DNA of 64,000 bases from Chitinophaga agri (GCF_010093065.1 NZ_CP048113.1:5846001-5910000); one strand, 5' to 3'; shown: positions 27,217 through 36,552, numbered from the stretch's first letter. The notes: generated by a model not told the origin, from the sequence alone. Numbers and translations are program-made.

Positions 27217-27393
27217 ATGGCAAAGATCAAGATCACCCAGGTTAAAAGTGGTATCGACCGTCCAGAGCGTCAGAAGCTTACGCTGAAGGCACTGGGACTG
27301 AAGAAACTGAACGCCACTGTAGAAGTGGAAGCTACCCCCCAGATCCTGGGTATGGTACGTAAAGTAAATCATCTGGTAAAAGTAGAGGCATAG
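27217..27393 (+). CDS. rpmD: 50S ribosomal protein L30
   Basis: uL30, 58 residues. [20 protein letters not shown] and [20 protein letters not shown] match the short bacterial form. The ATG at 27217 is chosen; the 16 codons upstream are spacer. Confidence 0.95.
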   Translation: MAKIKITQVKSGIDRPERQKLTLKALGLKKLNATVEVEATPQILGMVRKVNHLVKVEA

Positions 27394-27513
27394 TCTGAAG
27401 GCTAATAAATTTTATTAGCCGGAAAATTATCCTACATTTATATCGGATATTTACGAATAAATGGTATATTTTAGAGCGAGCGGTCAATTTCCGCGTAAGT
27501 AAAAAAAATTAAA

Positions 27514-27960
27514 ATGAATCTGAATACGTTACAACCTGCGAAAGGTTCCGTACATAAAGAGAAGCGCCTTGGTCGTGGTGAAGCATCCGGTAAAGGTGGT
27601 ACTTCCACAAAAGGTAACAAAGGTGGTCAGTCTCGTGCTGGTTATCAGAGCAAAAGAGGTCACGAAGGTGGTCAGATGCCAATCCAGCGTCGTATGCCAA
27701 AACGTGGTTTCAAGAGCTTAAACCCAACTGATTATCAGGTGTTCAACATCGGTCAGATCGACCACCTGGTTGAAAAATATGGTCTCCAGGAATTCTCTCT
27801 GGAAAACCTGTACATCAACGGGCTGATCAACAGGACCGCGAAAGTGAAGATCCTGGGTCAGGGAGAACTGAAGGCTAAAGTAACCGCAAAAGTGAATGCG
27901 ATCAGCGAAAAAGCCAAGCAGCTGATAGAAGCAGCGGGTGGAACGGTAGAGCTGGTATAA
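27514..27960 (+). CDS. rplO: 50S ribosomal protein L15
   Basis: uL15, 148 residues. The glycine-rich N-terminal tail (KRLGRGEASGKGGTSTKGNK and RGHEGGQMPIQRRMPKRGF) and the globular C-terminal domain (AKVNAISEKAKQLIEAAGGT) are typical. It ends the ribosomal run before secY. Confidence 0.96.
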   Translation: MNLNTLQPAKGSVHKEKRLGRGEASGKGGTSTKGNKGGQSRAGYQSKRGHEGGQMPIQRRMPKRGFKSLNPTDYQVFNIGQIDHLVEKYGLQEFSLENLYINGLINRTAKVKILGQGELKAKVTAKVNAISEKAKQLIEAAGGTVELV

Positions 27961-27977
27961 AGATTTCACGACTGAGG

Positions 27978-28102
27978 AGACGCCTACGCAGTAGTGCGTC
28001 TTTTCACATTTTATCAAGCCAGAGAAAACAACACAAATCCCGGCCAGAGTTACTGGATAGCAGCTAATGCAGGTTCGGAATTTGGTCCCGCTTAAACCGG
28101 GA
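27978..28102 (+). promoter_or_regulatory. Two hairpins in the rplO-secY spacer
   Basis: AGACGC / GCGTCT (27978-28001) followed by TTTT looks like a weak terminator or attenuator, and TCCCG / CGGGA (28087-28102) lies 32 nt before the secY start. Together they could reduce transcription of secY relative to the ribosomal genes. Confidence 0.45.
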
Positions 28103-28134
28103 TGAAATTTTGAATATTAAACATTCATCTTCCT

Positions 28135-29478
28135 GTGAAGAAATTTATCGAAACGATTAAGAATATCTGGAGCATCGAGGATTTGCGTAGCCGAATTCTC
28201 ACTACATTGCTTCTTGTCCTCATCTATCGTGTAGGATCCTATATCGCGTTACCCGGTATCGATGCCAACAGTTTGGGATTGGGAGAGTTTGCCAACAAGT
28301 CTGAAAAAGGTATCCTTGGACTGTTTAACATGTTCGCAGGTGGTTCCTTCTCCAGGGCTTCTATATTTGCTCTCGGCATTATGCCCTATATCTCTGCGTC
28401 TATAGCCATACAACTGCTTACAATTGCCGTGCCTTATTTTCAGAAACTCCAGAAAGAAGGTGAAAGCGGTAGAAAAAAGATTAATCAGTATACCCGTATA
28501 CTGACAGTGATCGTGACTGGTTTCCAGGCAAGCGCGTATGTTGCGTTCCTGAAACAGCAGTCAGCAGGTTCCATTATCCCCGAGTATGGCGCAGCCTTCT
28601 TCTGGCTGACTACTACTATCGTACTTACAGCAGGTACCCTGTTTGTAATGTGGCTGGGTGAAAAGATCACAGACAAAGGTATTGGTAACGGTACTTCTAT
28701 CATCATCATGGTGGGCATCCTTGCCCGTCTGCCACAGGCGATCATTCAGGAGTTCTCCTCCAGGAATGCGCAGAGCAATGGTGGTGCAATGCTGTTCCTG
28801 ATCGAACTGGCTGTATTTGTGCTGATCACTATCGGTCTGATCCTGCTGGTACAAGGTACCCGTAAGATCCCGGTAAACTATGCAAAACGTATTGTTGGTA
28901 ACAAACAGTTCGGCGGTGTACGTCAGTTCATTCCACTGAAGGTGAACGCTGCTGGTGTAATGCCAATCATCTTTGCACAGGCGATCATGTTTATCCCGGC
29001 AACAGCTATCGGTTTTGCTACAGACAGCAACTCTGGTTTTATCCGTATTTTCAGTGATCATACAAATGGCTGGTACAACGTGATCTATGCGGTACTGGTT
29101 ATTGTATTCACTTATTTCTATACCGCGTTGATATTCAATCCGACCCAAATGGCGGATGAAATGAAACGTAACAACGGTTTTGTACCTGGTGTTAAACCTG
29201 GTCAGGCTACCGCTGATTACATTGGTGCTGTAATGGATCGTATCACCCTGCCTGGTGCATTCTTCCTGGCAATGGTTGGTATCCTTCCTGGTATTGCAGC
29301 AGCTGTGAATATCAATAGCAACTTTGCTACCTTCTTTGGAGGTACATCCCTGCTGATCATGGTGGGCGTTATCCTGGATACGCTCCAGCAAATAGAAAGC
29401 CAGCTGCTGATGCGCCACTACGATGGTCTCATGAGCACAGGTCGGATTAAAGGAAGAACAGCTCCGGCTAACGTCTAA
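28135..29478 (+). CDS. secY: Preprotein translocase subunit SecY
   Basis: Channel-forming subunit of the Sec translocon in the inner membrane; 447 residues with ten hydrophobic segments. IWSIEDLRSRILTTLLLVLI, the plug region GLFNMFAGGSFSRASIFALG, PYISASIAIQLLT, and ADEMKRNNGFVPGVKPGQAT (C-terminal loop region) are clear. The start codon is GTG at 28135; no in-frame ATG fits, because stops lie just upstream. The usual adk gene between secY and map is absent. Confidence 0.97.
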   Translation: MKKFIETIKNIWSIEDLRSRILTTLLLVLIYRVGSYIALPGIDANSLGLGEFANKSEKGILGLFNMFAGGSFSRASIFALGIMPYISASIAIQLLTIAVPYFQKLQKEGESGRKKINQYTRILTVIVTGFQASAYVAFLKQQSAGSIIPEYGAAFFWLTTTIVLTAGTLFVMWLGEKITDKGIGNGTSIIIMVGILARLPQAIIQEFSSRNAQSNGGAMLFLIELAVFVLITIGLILLVQGTRKIPVNYAKRIVGNKQFGGVRQFIPLKVNAAGVMPIIFAQAIMFIPATAIGFATDSNSGFIRIFSDHTNGWYNVIYAVLVIVFTYFYTALIFNPTQMADEMKRNNGFVPGVKPGQATADYIGAVMDRITLPGAFFLAMVGILPGIAAAVNINSNFATFFGGTSLLIMVGVILDTLQQIESQLLMRHYDGLMSTGRIKGRTAPANV

Positions 29479-29506
29479 GCTTAATCCCGGCTACCTGGTA
29501 TAAAAG

Positions 29507-29567
29507 GCCACAGAAGCATAAAACCAACAGTGAGTTCGCTTATCTGCCGGTTTTATGCTTGCGTGGC
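29507..29567 (+). promoter_or_regulatory. Long hairpin in the secY-map spacer
   Basis: GCCAC (29507-29511) and AAGCATAAAACC (29514-29525) pair with GGTTTTATGCTT (29549-29560) and GTGGC (29563-29567). No T-run follows. It is a strong stem, possibly a processing site or a stability element for the upstream mRNA. Confidence 0.6.
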
Positions 29568-29699
29568 TTAATAATTTAAGTAAAGAGCAATTTAGAATCT
29601 ACGGCAAGTACAGCCCGGTCTTTTATGTCATTACGATCATTACTGACACAATGTGCTACCGCACTTTCAAAACTGAACTTTCCGAACCCGTTTTTTAGT

Positions 29700-30500
29700 A
29701 TGGTGCATTATAAAACTAAAGAAGAAATTGAGCTAATGCGCAAGAGCGCATTATTTGTGAGTGCTACATTGGAAGAAGTGGCTAAGCATCTGAAACCAGG
29801 TATGTCTACCCTCGATATCGATGCGATCGTAGAGAAGTTTATTGTGGATAATGGTGCAGTACCTTCTTTTAAAAACTACAAAGGATTTCCTAAAAGCTGT
29901 TGTATTTCTGTAAACGCAGAGGTCGTGCACGGTATACCGAACGCATATGTTTTGCAGGATGGTGATATTGTGAGCGTAGACGTTGGAGTACTGTTGAACG
30001 GATATCACGGTGATAGCGCTTATACGTTCGCTATCGGGAATGTGAAGCCGGAAGTACTGGCGTTGATGAAAACAACCAAGGAGGCCCTTTATAGAGGCAT
30101 AGAGAAGGCAGTGGCAGGAAACCGTATTGGTGATATCGCTCATGCCATACAGGATTATACCGAAAAACGGCGTGGTTACGGCGTTGTACGTGAGCTGGTA
30201 GGACATGGCCTTGGAAAGAACCTCCATGAGGATCCACAGGTCCCTAACTATGGTAAACGTGGCAGCGGTCCGATCATGAAGGAAGGTTTGGTCATTGCAA
30301 TTGAACCGATGGTAAACCTGGGTGTCAAAGAAGTGGAGTATATGGAGGATGGCTGGACCGTTATTACACGGGATGAGAAACCTTCCGTCCATTTTGAACA
30401 CAACGTGGCAGTAATGAAGGGAAAACCGGATATACTATCTTCTTTTGAAGGCATCGAAAGAGCGGAAAAAAACAACCCTGCTCTCAACTCAAACTATTGA
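29700..30500 (+). CDS. map: Methionine aminopeptidase, type I
   Basis: Removes the initiator methionine from nascent proteins; 266 residues. The metal ligands can be placed at D94 and D105 (SVDVGVLLNGYHGDSAYTF), H169 (VGHGLGKNLHEDPQVPNYG), E202 (AIEPMVNLG) and E233 (VHFEHNVAV), with H77 in the substrate pocket. The start MVHYKTKEEIELMRKSALF at 29700 is preferred. An upstream extension of 25 codons in frame is serine/leucine-rich and not part of the family. Confidence 0.96.
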   Translation: MVHYKTKEEIELMRKSALFVSATLEEVAKHLKPGMSTLDIDAIVEKFIVDNGAVPSFKNYKGFPKSCCISVNAEVVHGIPNAYVLQDGDIVSVDVGVLLNGYHGDSAYTFAIGNVKPEVLALMKTTKEALYRGIEKAVAGNRIGDIAHAIQDYTEKRRGYGVVRELVGHGLGKNLHEDPQVPNYGKRGSGPIMKEGLVIAIEPMVNLGVKEVEYMEDGWTVITRDEKPSVHFEHNVAVMKGKPDILSSFEGIERAEKNNPALNSNY

Positions 30501-30590
30501 TTATTAATGAGTAACGCTGAATTTCAGGAGTTGGTAACAATTTATTGTTCGCGTTTATTTTATTAATTTTTCTTTTTCTTACAATTTCAC

Positions 30591-30598
30591 TATCTTTG
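30591..30598 (+). promoter_or_regulatory. Promoter before infA
   Basis: TATCTTTG followed by CAGTCCTAA, 18 nt before the infA start. The initial sequence TTTGCAGTCCTAA is the same as that of the efp promoter at 51.35 kb. Confidence 0.7.
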
Positions 30599-30615
30599 CA
30601 GTCCTAAAAATTTTT

Positions 30616-30834
30616 ATGGCAAAACAGGCACTCATTAAACAGGATGGAATAATACTAGAAGCCTTGTCTAACGCTATGTTTAGAGTTAAGTTAGAGAATG
30701 GGCATGAGATTTTAGCGACCATTTCTGGTAAGATGAGAATGCACTATATCCGCATCCTGCCTGGTGACAAAGTGGGGGTGGAAATGAGTCCATACGATTT
30801 GAGCAGAGGCAGAATCATATTCAGATATAAATAA
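30616..30834 (+). CDS. infA: Translation initiation factor IF-1
   Basis: A 72-residue OB-fold factor that blocks the A site during initiation. [40 protein letters not shown] and [14 protein letters not shown] are the family sequence. It starts a new transcript within the cluster and is followed by rpmJ, as in most bacteria. Confidence 0.97.
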   Translation: MAKQALIKQDGIILEALSNAMFRVKLENGHEILATISGKMRMHYIRILPGDKVGVEMSPYDLSRGRIIFRYK

Positions 30835-30860
30835 CAATACAGACTTATAATTTATAACTT

Positions 30861-30977
30861 ATGAGGGTAAGAGCTTCCATAAAAAAAAGAAGCGCAGATT
30901 GTAAAATCGTGCGCAGGAAGGGTAAATTGTTGGTGATCAACAAAAAGAATCCCCGTTTTAAACAACGTCAGGGATAA
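30861..30977 (+). CDS. rpmJ: 50S ribosomal protein L36 (zinc-free form)
   Basis: bL36, 38 residues ([20 protein letters not shown] to NPRFKQRQG). The zinc ligands of the common form (Cys11, Cys14, Cys27 and His33) are reduced to Cys14 alone: position 11 is Ser, 27 is Asn and 33 is Phe. It is therefore a C-minus type that should not need zinc. The ORF is short and easily missed. Confidence 0.95.
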   Translation: MRVRASIKKRSADCKIVRRKGKLLVINKKNPRFKQRQG

Positions 30978-31012
30978 TCTATTATAATAACAAAGTAAAC
31001 TAAAATACAAAT

Positions 31013-31393
31013 ATGGCACGTATAGCCGGTATCGATCTTCCTAAAAATAAAAGAGGAGAAATTGGCCTGACCTACATTTTTGGTATTGGTCGTTCTACCG
31101 CTCAATACATTCTGGAGAAGTCTGGTATTGACTTAAACAAGAAAGTTAAAGACTGGAACGATGATGAGCAGGCTGCTATCCGTAACATCATTAACGGTGA
31201 GTTTAAGGTAGAAGGTCAGCTGCGTTCAGAAGTGCAGATGAACATCAAACGTCTGCTGGATATAGCTTGCTATCGTGGTCTTCGTCATAGAAAGGGCTTA
31301 CCTTTAAGAGGGCAGCGTACACGTACCAATAGCCGTACCCGTAAAGGTAAGCGTAAGACGGTTGCAGGTAAGAAGAAAGCGCCTAAGAAATAA
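31013..31393 (+). CDS. rpsM: 30S ribosomal protein S13
   Basis: uS13, 126 residues, an inter-subunit bridge protein of the 30S head. [40 protein letters not shown] and the basic tail [19 protein letters not shown] are typical. Confidence 0.97.
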   Translation: MARIAGIDLPKNKRGEIGLTYIFGIGRSTAQYILEKSGIDLNKKVKDWNDDEQAAIRNIINGEFKVEGQLRSEVQMNIKRLLDIACYRGLRHRKGLPLRGQRTRTNSRTRKGKRKTVAGKKKAPKK

Positions 31394-31415
31394 ACTTGAT
31401 AATACAAATAACAAG

Positions 31416-31466
31416 TTCCGGTTTCCAGTAGTCGTATATATGGCAAGGGGAATCTGGAACCTGGAA
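31416..31466. repeat. Inverted repeat between rpsM and rpsK
   Basis: TTCCGGTTTCCAG at 31416-31428 is mirrored (11 of 13 positions) by CTGGAACCTGGAA at 31454-31466, where the word CTGGAAC is repeated in tandem. Confidence 0.6.
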
Positions 31467-31485
31467 CCTGGAATTTTTTATAATT

Positions 31486-31887
31486 ATGGCAAAAGCACAA
31501 AATACAAAAACTGCTGCTAACAAAAAGAGAGTAGTTAAAGTTGACAATTACGGTGATGTACACATCTCTGCTAGTTTCAACAATATCATCATCAGCATTA
31601 CCAACAAACAGGGACAGGTGATTTCCTGGTCTACTGCAGGTAAAATGGGCTTCAAAGGTTCTAAAAAGAACACTCCATATGCAGCTCAGCTGGCTGCTTC
31701 TGACGCTGCAAAAACAGCAATGGAAGCAGGTCTGAAAAGAGCAGATGTTTTTGTAAAAGGCCCAGGTGCTGGTCGTGAGAGCGCAATCCGTGCTATCGCG
31801 AACTCCGGTATCGAGGTTAACATGATCAAAGACGTTACTCCTTTACCTCACAACGGTTGTCGTCCTCCTAAGAAGAGAAGGGTTTAG
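31486..31887 (+). CDS. rpsK: 30S ribosomal protein S11
   Basis: uS11, 133 residues, on the platform near the mRNA exit. [40 protein letters not shown] and [17 protein letters not shown] identify it. Confidence 0.97.
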   Translation: MAKAQNTKTAANKKRVVKVDNYGDVHISASFNNIIISITNKQGQVISWSTAGKMGFKGSKKNTPYAAQLAASDAAKTAMEAGLKRADVFVKGPGAGRESAIRAIANSGIEVNMIKDVTPLPHNGCRPPKKRRV

Positions 31888-31910
31888 GATTCAAGATATT
31901 CTGCGGTATT

Positions 31911-32033
31911 TCGAAAGTGGAAGGCTAGAATATATTCGGGCTTCCTGCTTTCGAGTTTCCGTTTGAGACTTTATTAACAAATGGGTATATGATCAGGTTT
32001 AAGATTTTTTAAAGATCATATGCCGGAACTAAA
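31911..32033. repeat. Two hairpins in the rpsK-rpsD spacer
   Basis: TCGAAAGTGGAAG (31911-31923) pairs with CTTCCTGCTTTCGA (31941-31954), and ATATGATC (31987-31994) pairs with GATCATAT (32024-32031). The spacer is 161 nt and otherwise empty. A position just before rpsD would suit S4-mediated control. Confidence 0.5.
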
Positions 32034-32048
32034 AAATCTATAACAGAA

Positions 32049-32654
32049 ATGGCAAGGTATACAGGACCAAAGACCAAGATCTCCAGAATTTTCGGAGAAC
32101 CAATTTTAGGAAACGGTAAGTACTTAGGTAAGAATAGTAACCCTCCGGGTCAGCACGGTGTAAGCCGCAAACGTAAACAGCTGGGCGAATACGCACTGCA
32201 GCTGCGTGAAAAACAGAAAGCGAAATACACTTATGGTGTACTGGAGCGTCAGTTCGCTAACCTGTTCGTTGAAGCTAACCGTCGTAAAGGTGTTACCGGT
32301 GAAGTATTGATTAAACTGCTGGAAGCTCGTCTGGATAACGCAGTATTCCGTCTGGGTATTGCTCCTTCCCGTCCTGCTGCACGTCAGCTGGTTTCTCACA
32401 AACATATCACTGTTAACGGCCAGGTAATGAACGTGCCTTCTTACCAGCTGAAACCAGGCGATATCATCGGTCTGAAGCCATCTGCAGCAAGCAACACAGC
32501 TATTACCAGCAACATTCGTGGTAAAAACCCTAAGTTCAGCTGGTTGGATTGGAATGAAAAAGAACAAAAAGGTACTTTCATTGCATATCCTGAGAGGGAG
32601 AGCGTTCCTGAGAACATTAAGGAGCAGCTGATAGTAGAATTGTACTCTAAATAA
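32049..32654 (+). CDS. rpsD: 30S ribosomal protein S4 (zinc-free form)
   Basis: uS4, 201 residues, a 16S assembly initiator. MARYTGPKTKISRIFGEPIL, NPPGQHGVSRKRKQLGEYAL and the S4 RNA-binding domain RLDNAVFRLGIAPSRPAARQ are clear. The N-terminal region has no cysteines, so it is the zinc-free type. Confidence 0.97.
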   Translation: MARYTGPKTKISRIFGEPILGNGKYLGKNSNPPGQHGVSRKRKQLGEYALQLREKQKAKYTYGVLERQFANLFVEANRRKGVTGEVLIKLLEARLDNAVFRLGIAPSRPAARQLVSHKHITVNGQVMNVPSYQLKPGDIIGLKPSAASNTAITSNIRGKNPKFSWLDWNEKEQKGTFIAYPERESVPENIKEQLIVELYSK

Positions 32655-32662
32655 TAATATGT

Positions 32663-32745
32663 CTTTAGCCGTTAAGCATGGGTCATTAGTTGCCCGCGTA
32701 CTCAATATACGCGGGTTGCTAAGGACTGCATGTTAATGGCTAAAG
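32663..32745 (+). promoter_or_regulatory. Large structured element between rpsD and rpoA
   Basis: CTTTAGCC (32663-32670) pairs with GGCTAAAG (32738-32745), CATG recurs on both sides within, and CCCGCGTA / TACGCGGG (about 32693-32714) forms the apical stem with a short loop. This nested structure fills most of the 126-nt spacer. It is a candidate attenuator or S4-responsive element separating ribosomal from RNA-polymerase gene expression. Confidence 0.55.
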
Positions 32746-32780
32746 TCAGTTTTACATAAACAATTAAACTTAACATATCA

Positions 32781-33776
32781 ATGGCAATTCTGAATTTCCA
32801 AAAGCCTGATAAAATCGTTTTGCAGAAGTCAACTGACTTTGAAGCTCAATTCGAATTCCGGCCGTTAGAACCGGGTTACGGTGTGACTGTGGGTAACGCG
32901 CTGCGTCGTGTGCTGCTGTCATCTCTGGAGGGGTATGCCATTGTGGGAATAAAGATTGAAGGTGCAGATCACGAGTTTGCTACTTTAAAAGGAATCACTG
33001 AAGACGTTACTGAAATCATCCTGAATCTGAAACAGGTACGTTTCAAACGCATCGTTGAGAACGAAGTTAGCAACGAGAAAATTCAGATTTCTATTAAAGG
33101 TAAAACTGAGTTCCGTGCTGACATGATCGAAAAAGCAACCAGTGCTTTCCAGATCATGAATCCTGAATTGCTTATCTGTACGCTGGATCCATCTGCAAAG
33201 CTGGATATCGAACTGACTATCGGTAAAGGCCGTGGTTATGTGCCAGCTGAAGAGAATAAACCAAAAGATGCCGTTTTCGGTTACATCGCTATCGACTCTA
33301 TCTTTACGCCAATCAAAAACGTAAAATATAGCATCGAGAACACCCGTGTGGAACAAAAGACTGACTATGAGAAGCTGATCATGGAAGTGATCACCGATGG
33401 TACCATCCACCCGGAAGAAGCTGTAAAACAAGCATCCCGTATATTGATCCAGCACTTAATGATCATCACTGATGAAAACATCAGCTTTGATACTAAGGAC
33501 ACTGAAAAAGAAGATGTTGTTGACGAACAGACACTGCAGTTGCGTAAGATCCTGAAGACGCCGCTGGAGGATCTGGATCTGAGTGTACGTGCATTCAACT
33601 GCCTGAAAGCTGCTAAGATCAATTCCCTGAGCGAACTGGTGCAGTACGAACAGGAAGAACTGATGAAGTTCAGAAACTTTGGTCAGAAATCTCTCAGTGA
33701 AATTGAGCAGGTGCTGAACGAAAGAGGTCTGCATTTCGGTATGGACTTGTCCAAGCTGAAATTAGACGAAGAATAA
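32781..33776 (+). CDS. rpoA: DNA-directed RNA polymerase subunit alpha
   Basis: 331 residues. The N-terminal assembly domain ([40 protein letters not shown]) and the C-terminal domain ([38 protein letters not shown]) that contacts activators and UP elements are both complete. It follows rpsD and precedes rplQ as in the standard alpha operon. Confidence 0.98.
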   Translation: MAILNFQKPDKIVLQKSTDFEAQFEFRPLEPGYGVTVGNALRRVLLSSLEGYAIVGIKIEGADHEFATLKGITEDVTEIILNLKQVRFKRIVENEVSNEKIQISIKGKTEFRADMIEKATSAFQIMNPELLICTLDPSAKLDIELTIGKGRGYVPAEENKPKDAVFGYIAIDSIFTPIKNVKYSIENTRVEQKTDYEKLIMEVITDGTIHPEEAVKQASRILIQHLMIITDENISFDTKDTEKEDVVDEQTLQLRKILKTPLEDLDLSVRAFNCLKAAKINSLSELVQYEQEELMKFRNFGQKSLSEIEQVLNERGLHFGMDLSKLKLDEE

Positions 33777-33846
33777 TCAAATCATACTTTAAATAAGTAC
33801 CCTGTAATTCCTGACACGGTATAGGGGAATCTAAAAACAAAGCGTC

Positions 33847-34329
33847 ATGCGTCACGGAGTAAAATTAAATCCACTCGGCAGAACTGCCTCACATCGTAAG
33901 AGCCTGTTATCTAACCTGGCAATTGAACTGATCAAGCACAAGCGTATTACTACCACCTTAGCAAAGGCTAAGTCATTGCGTGTTTACGTTGAGCCTTTGC
34001 TGACAAGAGCAAAGAACGATTCTACCCACAACCGTAGAATTGTGTTCAGTTATCTGCAGGATAAAGAAACTATCAAGGAACTGTTCGGTGCAATCAGTGA
34101 GAAAATCGCTAACCGCCCAGGTGGTTATACCCGTATCATCAAATTAGGTAAACGTTTTGGTGATAACGCAGAAACTGCGCTGATCGAGCTGGTAGACTTT
34201 AACGAAATCTATGGCGGTAAAGTTGAGAAAGAAGCAGCTCCTGCTAAGAAAACTCGTCGTGCTGGTGGTAGCAAGAAAAAGGCTACTGAAGAAGGTACTA
34301 CATCAACTGAAGAAAAAGCAGCTGAGTAA
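33847..34329 (+). CDS. rplQ: 50S ribosomal protein L17
   Basis: bL17, 160 residues. [40 protein letters not shown] and [20 protein letters not shown] are conserved. The last 40 residues ([20 protein letters not shown] and EEKAAE) form a charged Ala/Lys/Glu-rich tail beyond the usual core. It is the last gene of the cluster. Confidence 0.97.
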   Translation: MRHGVKLNPLGRTASHRKSLLSNLAIELIKHKRITTTLAKAKSLRVYVEPLLTRAKNDSTHNRRIVFSYLQDKETIKELFGAISEKIANRPGGYTRIIKLGKRFGDNAETALIELVDFNEIYGGKVEKEAAPAKKTRRAGGSKKKATEEGTTSTEEKAAE

Positions 34330-34361
34330 TTATTTAGCACTCGCTTCAATTCATAAAAAGG

Positions 34362-34389
34362 TCCCGGAGGTTACTCCGGGATTTTTTTT
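34362..34389 (+). terminator. Terminator of the ribosomal cluster
   Basis: TCCCGGAG-gtta-CTCCGGGA followed by eight T residues, 32 nt after rplQ. Confidence 0.93.
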
Positions 34390-34502
34390 GCCCATAATCA
34401 GGATTCTGTGTAAGCTGATACGTATTAATTACTTTTTTTTGTAATATCGTATTTTGAATGACAATCAGACGGGAGGATCCGTCATAAACGCCTCTATATC
34501 TT

Positions 34503-35330
34503 ATGACTTACCTGAAATGTAAAAGTTGTGGGCATTACAACGAACTGAAATCGGAGTTTCTCACCTTTTGCGCCGAATGCGGCAAAAAATTGCCCGTTAC
34601 CTACGCTGAATGGAAGCTTAAAAATCCCGAAAGGAGCTTCGAACAATACCAACAGGAAATAGGAGTAAAACCTAAAAAACCGAGAACCAACCATATCGGT
34701 CTGTTGCAACAGAAATATCTCGCCTGGGCCGGCAGACGTGGGGTTATCATCACGATCATACTGGTGATCGGATTAGCAGCCGTTGCAGGTGGTTATATAG
34801 GTAAACGGGTTGTATTCAATATCATATACCCAAAGATCAATAAAGCGTGGTTGTATTCGTCCTGGGAGACGGTGAGAATTGGCAGGCAGACTATAGAGAT
34901 AAGTACACCCATGCATTTGGGTGTCAACGACAAGCCGCTAATGCCGGAAATAGCTCAGTTCGTAGAATATGCGAAAAGTTATAAGAACAGGGTAGAGGAA
35001 GGCATGCAGGTAGAGGTAAATATGTATAGCTACCGCCCAAATGTTTCCAATGATCTCGAGGTCGCAGGTGCCGCATCTGCAGCTGAAATGAAAAAGAATA
35101 GGGAAATCTCTGATCTGAAATACGATACAGATACTTTAACGCAGAATGGAATGCCTGCGCTCTTACAGGAAGGTACATTTAATTATAAAAGCGGTATCCG
35201 TCTGGCTTTTTCTAATCTGCTAATGGTGAGTGGACAGCACCGGTGGGAAGTGGTAATCCGTTACCGGGAGGACGATACAACGGCACAGGCAGCAGCTAAT
35301 CGTATTATAAAATCGATTCATGTCAAATAA
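34503..35330 (+). CDS. Zinc-ribbon single-pass membrane protein
   Basis: The 275 residues begin with a rubredoxin-like zinc ribbon, CKSCGHYNELKSEF then CAECG (Cys6, Cys9, Cys23, Cys26). A charged linker and one transmembrane helix follow (about 80-101, GVIITIILVIGLAAVAGGYI). The C-terminal 170 residues, presumably periplasmic, contain ISTPMHLGVNDKPLMPE, EVNMYSYRPNVSND and WEVVIRYREDD. The last part looks like a small alpha/beta domain of the kind that monitors or binds ligands, but I cannot name it. It stands alone between the rplQ terminator and carA. Confidence 0.7.
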   Translation: MTYLKCKSCGHYNELKSEFLTFCAECGKKLPVTYAEWKLKNPERSFEQYQQEIGVKPKKPRTNHIGLLQQKYLAWAGRRGVIITIILVIGLAAVAGGYIGKRVVFNIIYPKINKAWLYSSWETVRIGRQTIEISTPMHLGVNDKPLMPEIAQFVEYAKSYKNRVEEGMQVEVNMYSYRPNVSNDLEVAGAASAAEMKKNREISDLKYDTDTLTQNGMPALLQEGTFNYKSGIRLAFSNLLMVSGQHRWEVVIRYREDDTTAQAAANRIIKSIHVK

Positions 35331-35342
35331 ATGAGTAGAAGA

Positions 35343-35397
35343 TTAACAATTAATCGGGTGGAAATCTTAATTGTTAACCATTTATTCAATAACTTTG
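35343..35397 (+). promoter_or_regulatory. carA promoter with inverted repeat
   Basis: TAACTTTG at 35390-35397 and TTG at 35371-35373. A perfect repeat TTAACAATTAA (35343-35353) / TTAATTGTTAA (35367-35377) overlaps the upstream element and could be an operator. Confidence 0.6.
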
Positions 35398-35425
35398 CAC
35401 GATTTTTTAAAACGAAAAAATAAGC

Positions 35426-36535
35426 ATGCCTCAGACTAGATCGATCCAGCCGGCCGTACTGTTATTAGATGACGGAACGGTATATCACGGAAAAGCTTTT
35501 GGTAAAATAGGCACCGCCGCCGGTGAATTGTGTTTTAACACTGGAATGACAGGATACCAGGAAGTATTTACGGATCCTTCATATAAAGGGCAGGTACTGA
35601 TCATGAACAACTGTTACGTGGGTAACTATGGCGTTAAAAAAGACGACGTAGAAAGCGACAGCGTTAAGATCAGTGGATTGATATGTAAGAACATTTCTTA
35701 CAACTATTCTCGTCAGATGGCTGACGGTTCCCTGGAGAAGTTCCTGGATGAGAATAATCTGGTTGCTATTCATGATGTGGATACCAGAGCGCTTGTAGCT
35801 CATATCCGCAGTAAAGGAGCAATGAACTGTATTATCTCTTCAGAAATACTGGATGTAGAGCAACTGAAAGGTAAACTGAAACAGGTTCCTTCTATGGAAG
35901 GCCTTGCATTATGTGCCGAAGTATCTACTAAAGAAGCGTATAACGTGGGAAATCCGGATGCTGAAATCCGTATTGCGGTATTGGACAATGGCGTTAAGCG
36001 TAACATGCTGAAATGCCTTTCCGAAAAAGGCGCTTATCTGCAGGTATTCCCCACAGATACTCCTTTTGAAGAGTGCGAGAAATTCAAACCACACGCATAT
36101 TTTGTCTCCAACGGACCCGGTGACCCGGCTCCATTGAAATATGCTGTTGATACTGTTAAGCAGATCCTGAACGCAAACAAACCTATGTTCGGTATATGTC
36201 TGGGACATCAGTTGCTGGCTCTTGCCAATGACATTCCTACATATAAAATGCACCATGGCCATCGCGGTCTGAACCATCCGGTGAAGAACCTGGCGACTGG
36301 CCGTTGTGAGATTACTACCCAGAACCATGGATTTGCAGTAGATCCGAAGGCAATTGCAGCCAGCGAGACAGTAGAAGTTACGCACGTGAACCTAAATGAT
36401 GCTTCTATCGAGGGTATCCGTATTAAAAACAAACCGGCATTTTCAGTACAATACCACCCGGAGTCTACTCCTGGTCCATACGATAGCCGTTATTTGTTCG
36501 ATGACTTCTTCAACATGATTAAAGCGAACATGTAA
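35426..36535 (+). CDS. carA: Carbamoyl-phosphate synthase small subunit
   Basis: Glutaminase subunit that supplies ammonia for carbamoyl phosphate in pyrimidine and arginine synthesis; 369 residues. The N-terminal CPSase_sm domain (DDGTVYHGKAFG, FNTGMTGYQEVFTDPSYKGQ) precedes a class I amidotransferase domain whose triad is C258 (FGICLGHQLLALAND), H344 and E346 (QYHPESTPGPYD). The large subunit carB is not adjacent: a terminator follows and the next gene is on the other strand. Confidence 0.97.
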   Translation: MPQTRSIQPAVLLLDDGTVYHGKAFGKIGTAAGELCFNTGMTGYQEVFTDPSYKGQVLIMNNCYVGNYGVKKDDVESDSVKISGLICKNISYNYSRQMADGSLEKFLDENNLVAIHDVDTRALVAHIRSKGAMNCIISSEILDVEQLKGKLKQVPSMEGLALCAEVSTKEAYNVGNPDAEIRIAVLDNGVKRNMLKCLSEKGAYLQVFPTDTPFEECEKFKPHAYFVSNGPGDPAPLKYAVDTVKQILNANKPMFGICLGHQLLALANDIPTYKMHHGHRGLNHPVKNLATGRCEITTQNHGFAVDPKAIAASETVEVTHVNLNDASIEGIRIKNKPAFSVQYHPESTPGPYDSRYLFDDFFNMIKANM

Positions 36536-36552
36536 GTTTTGCACGATAAAGA

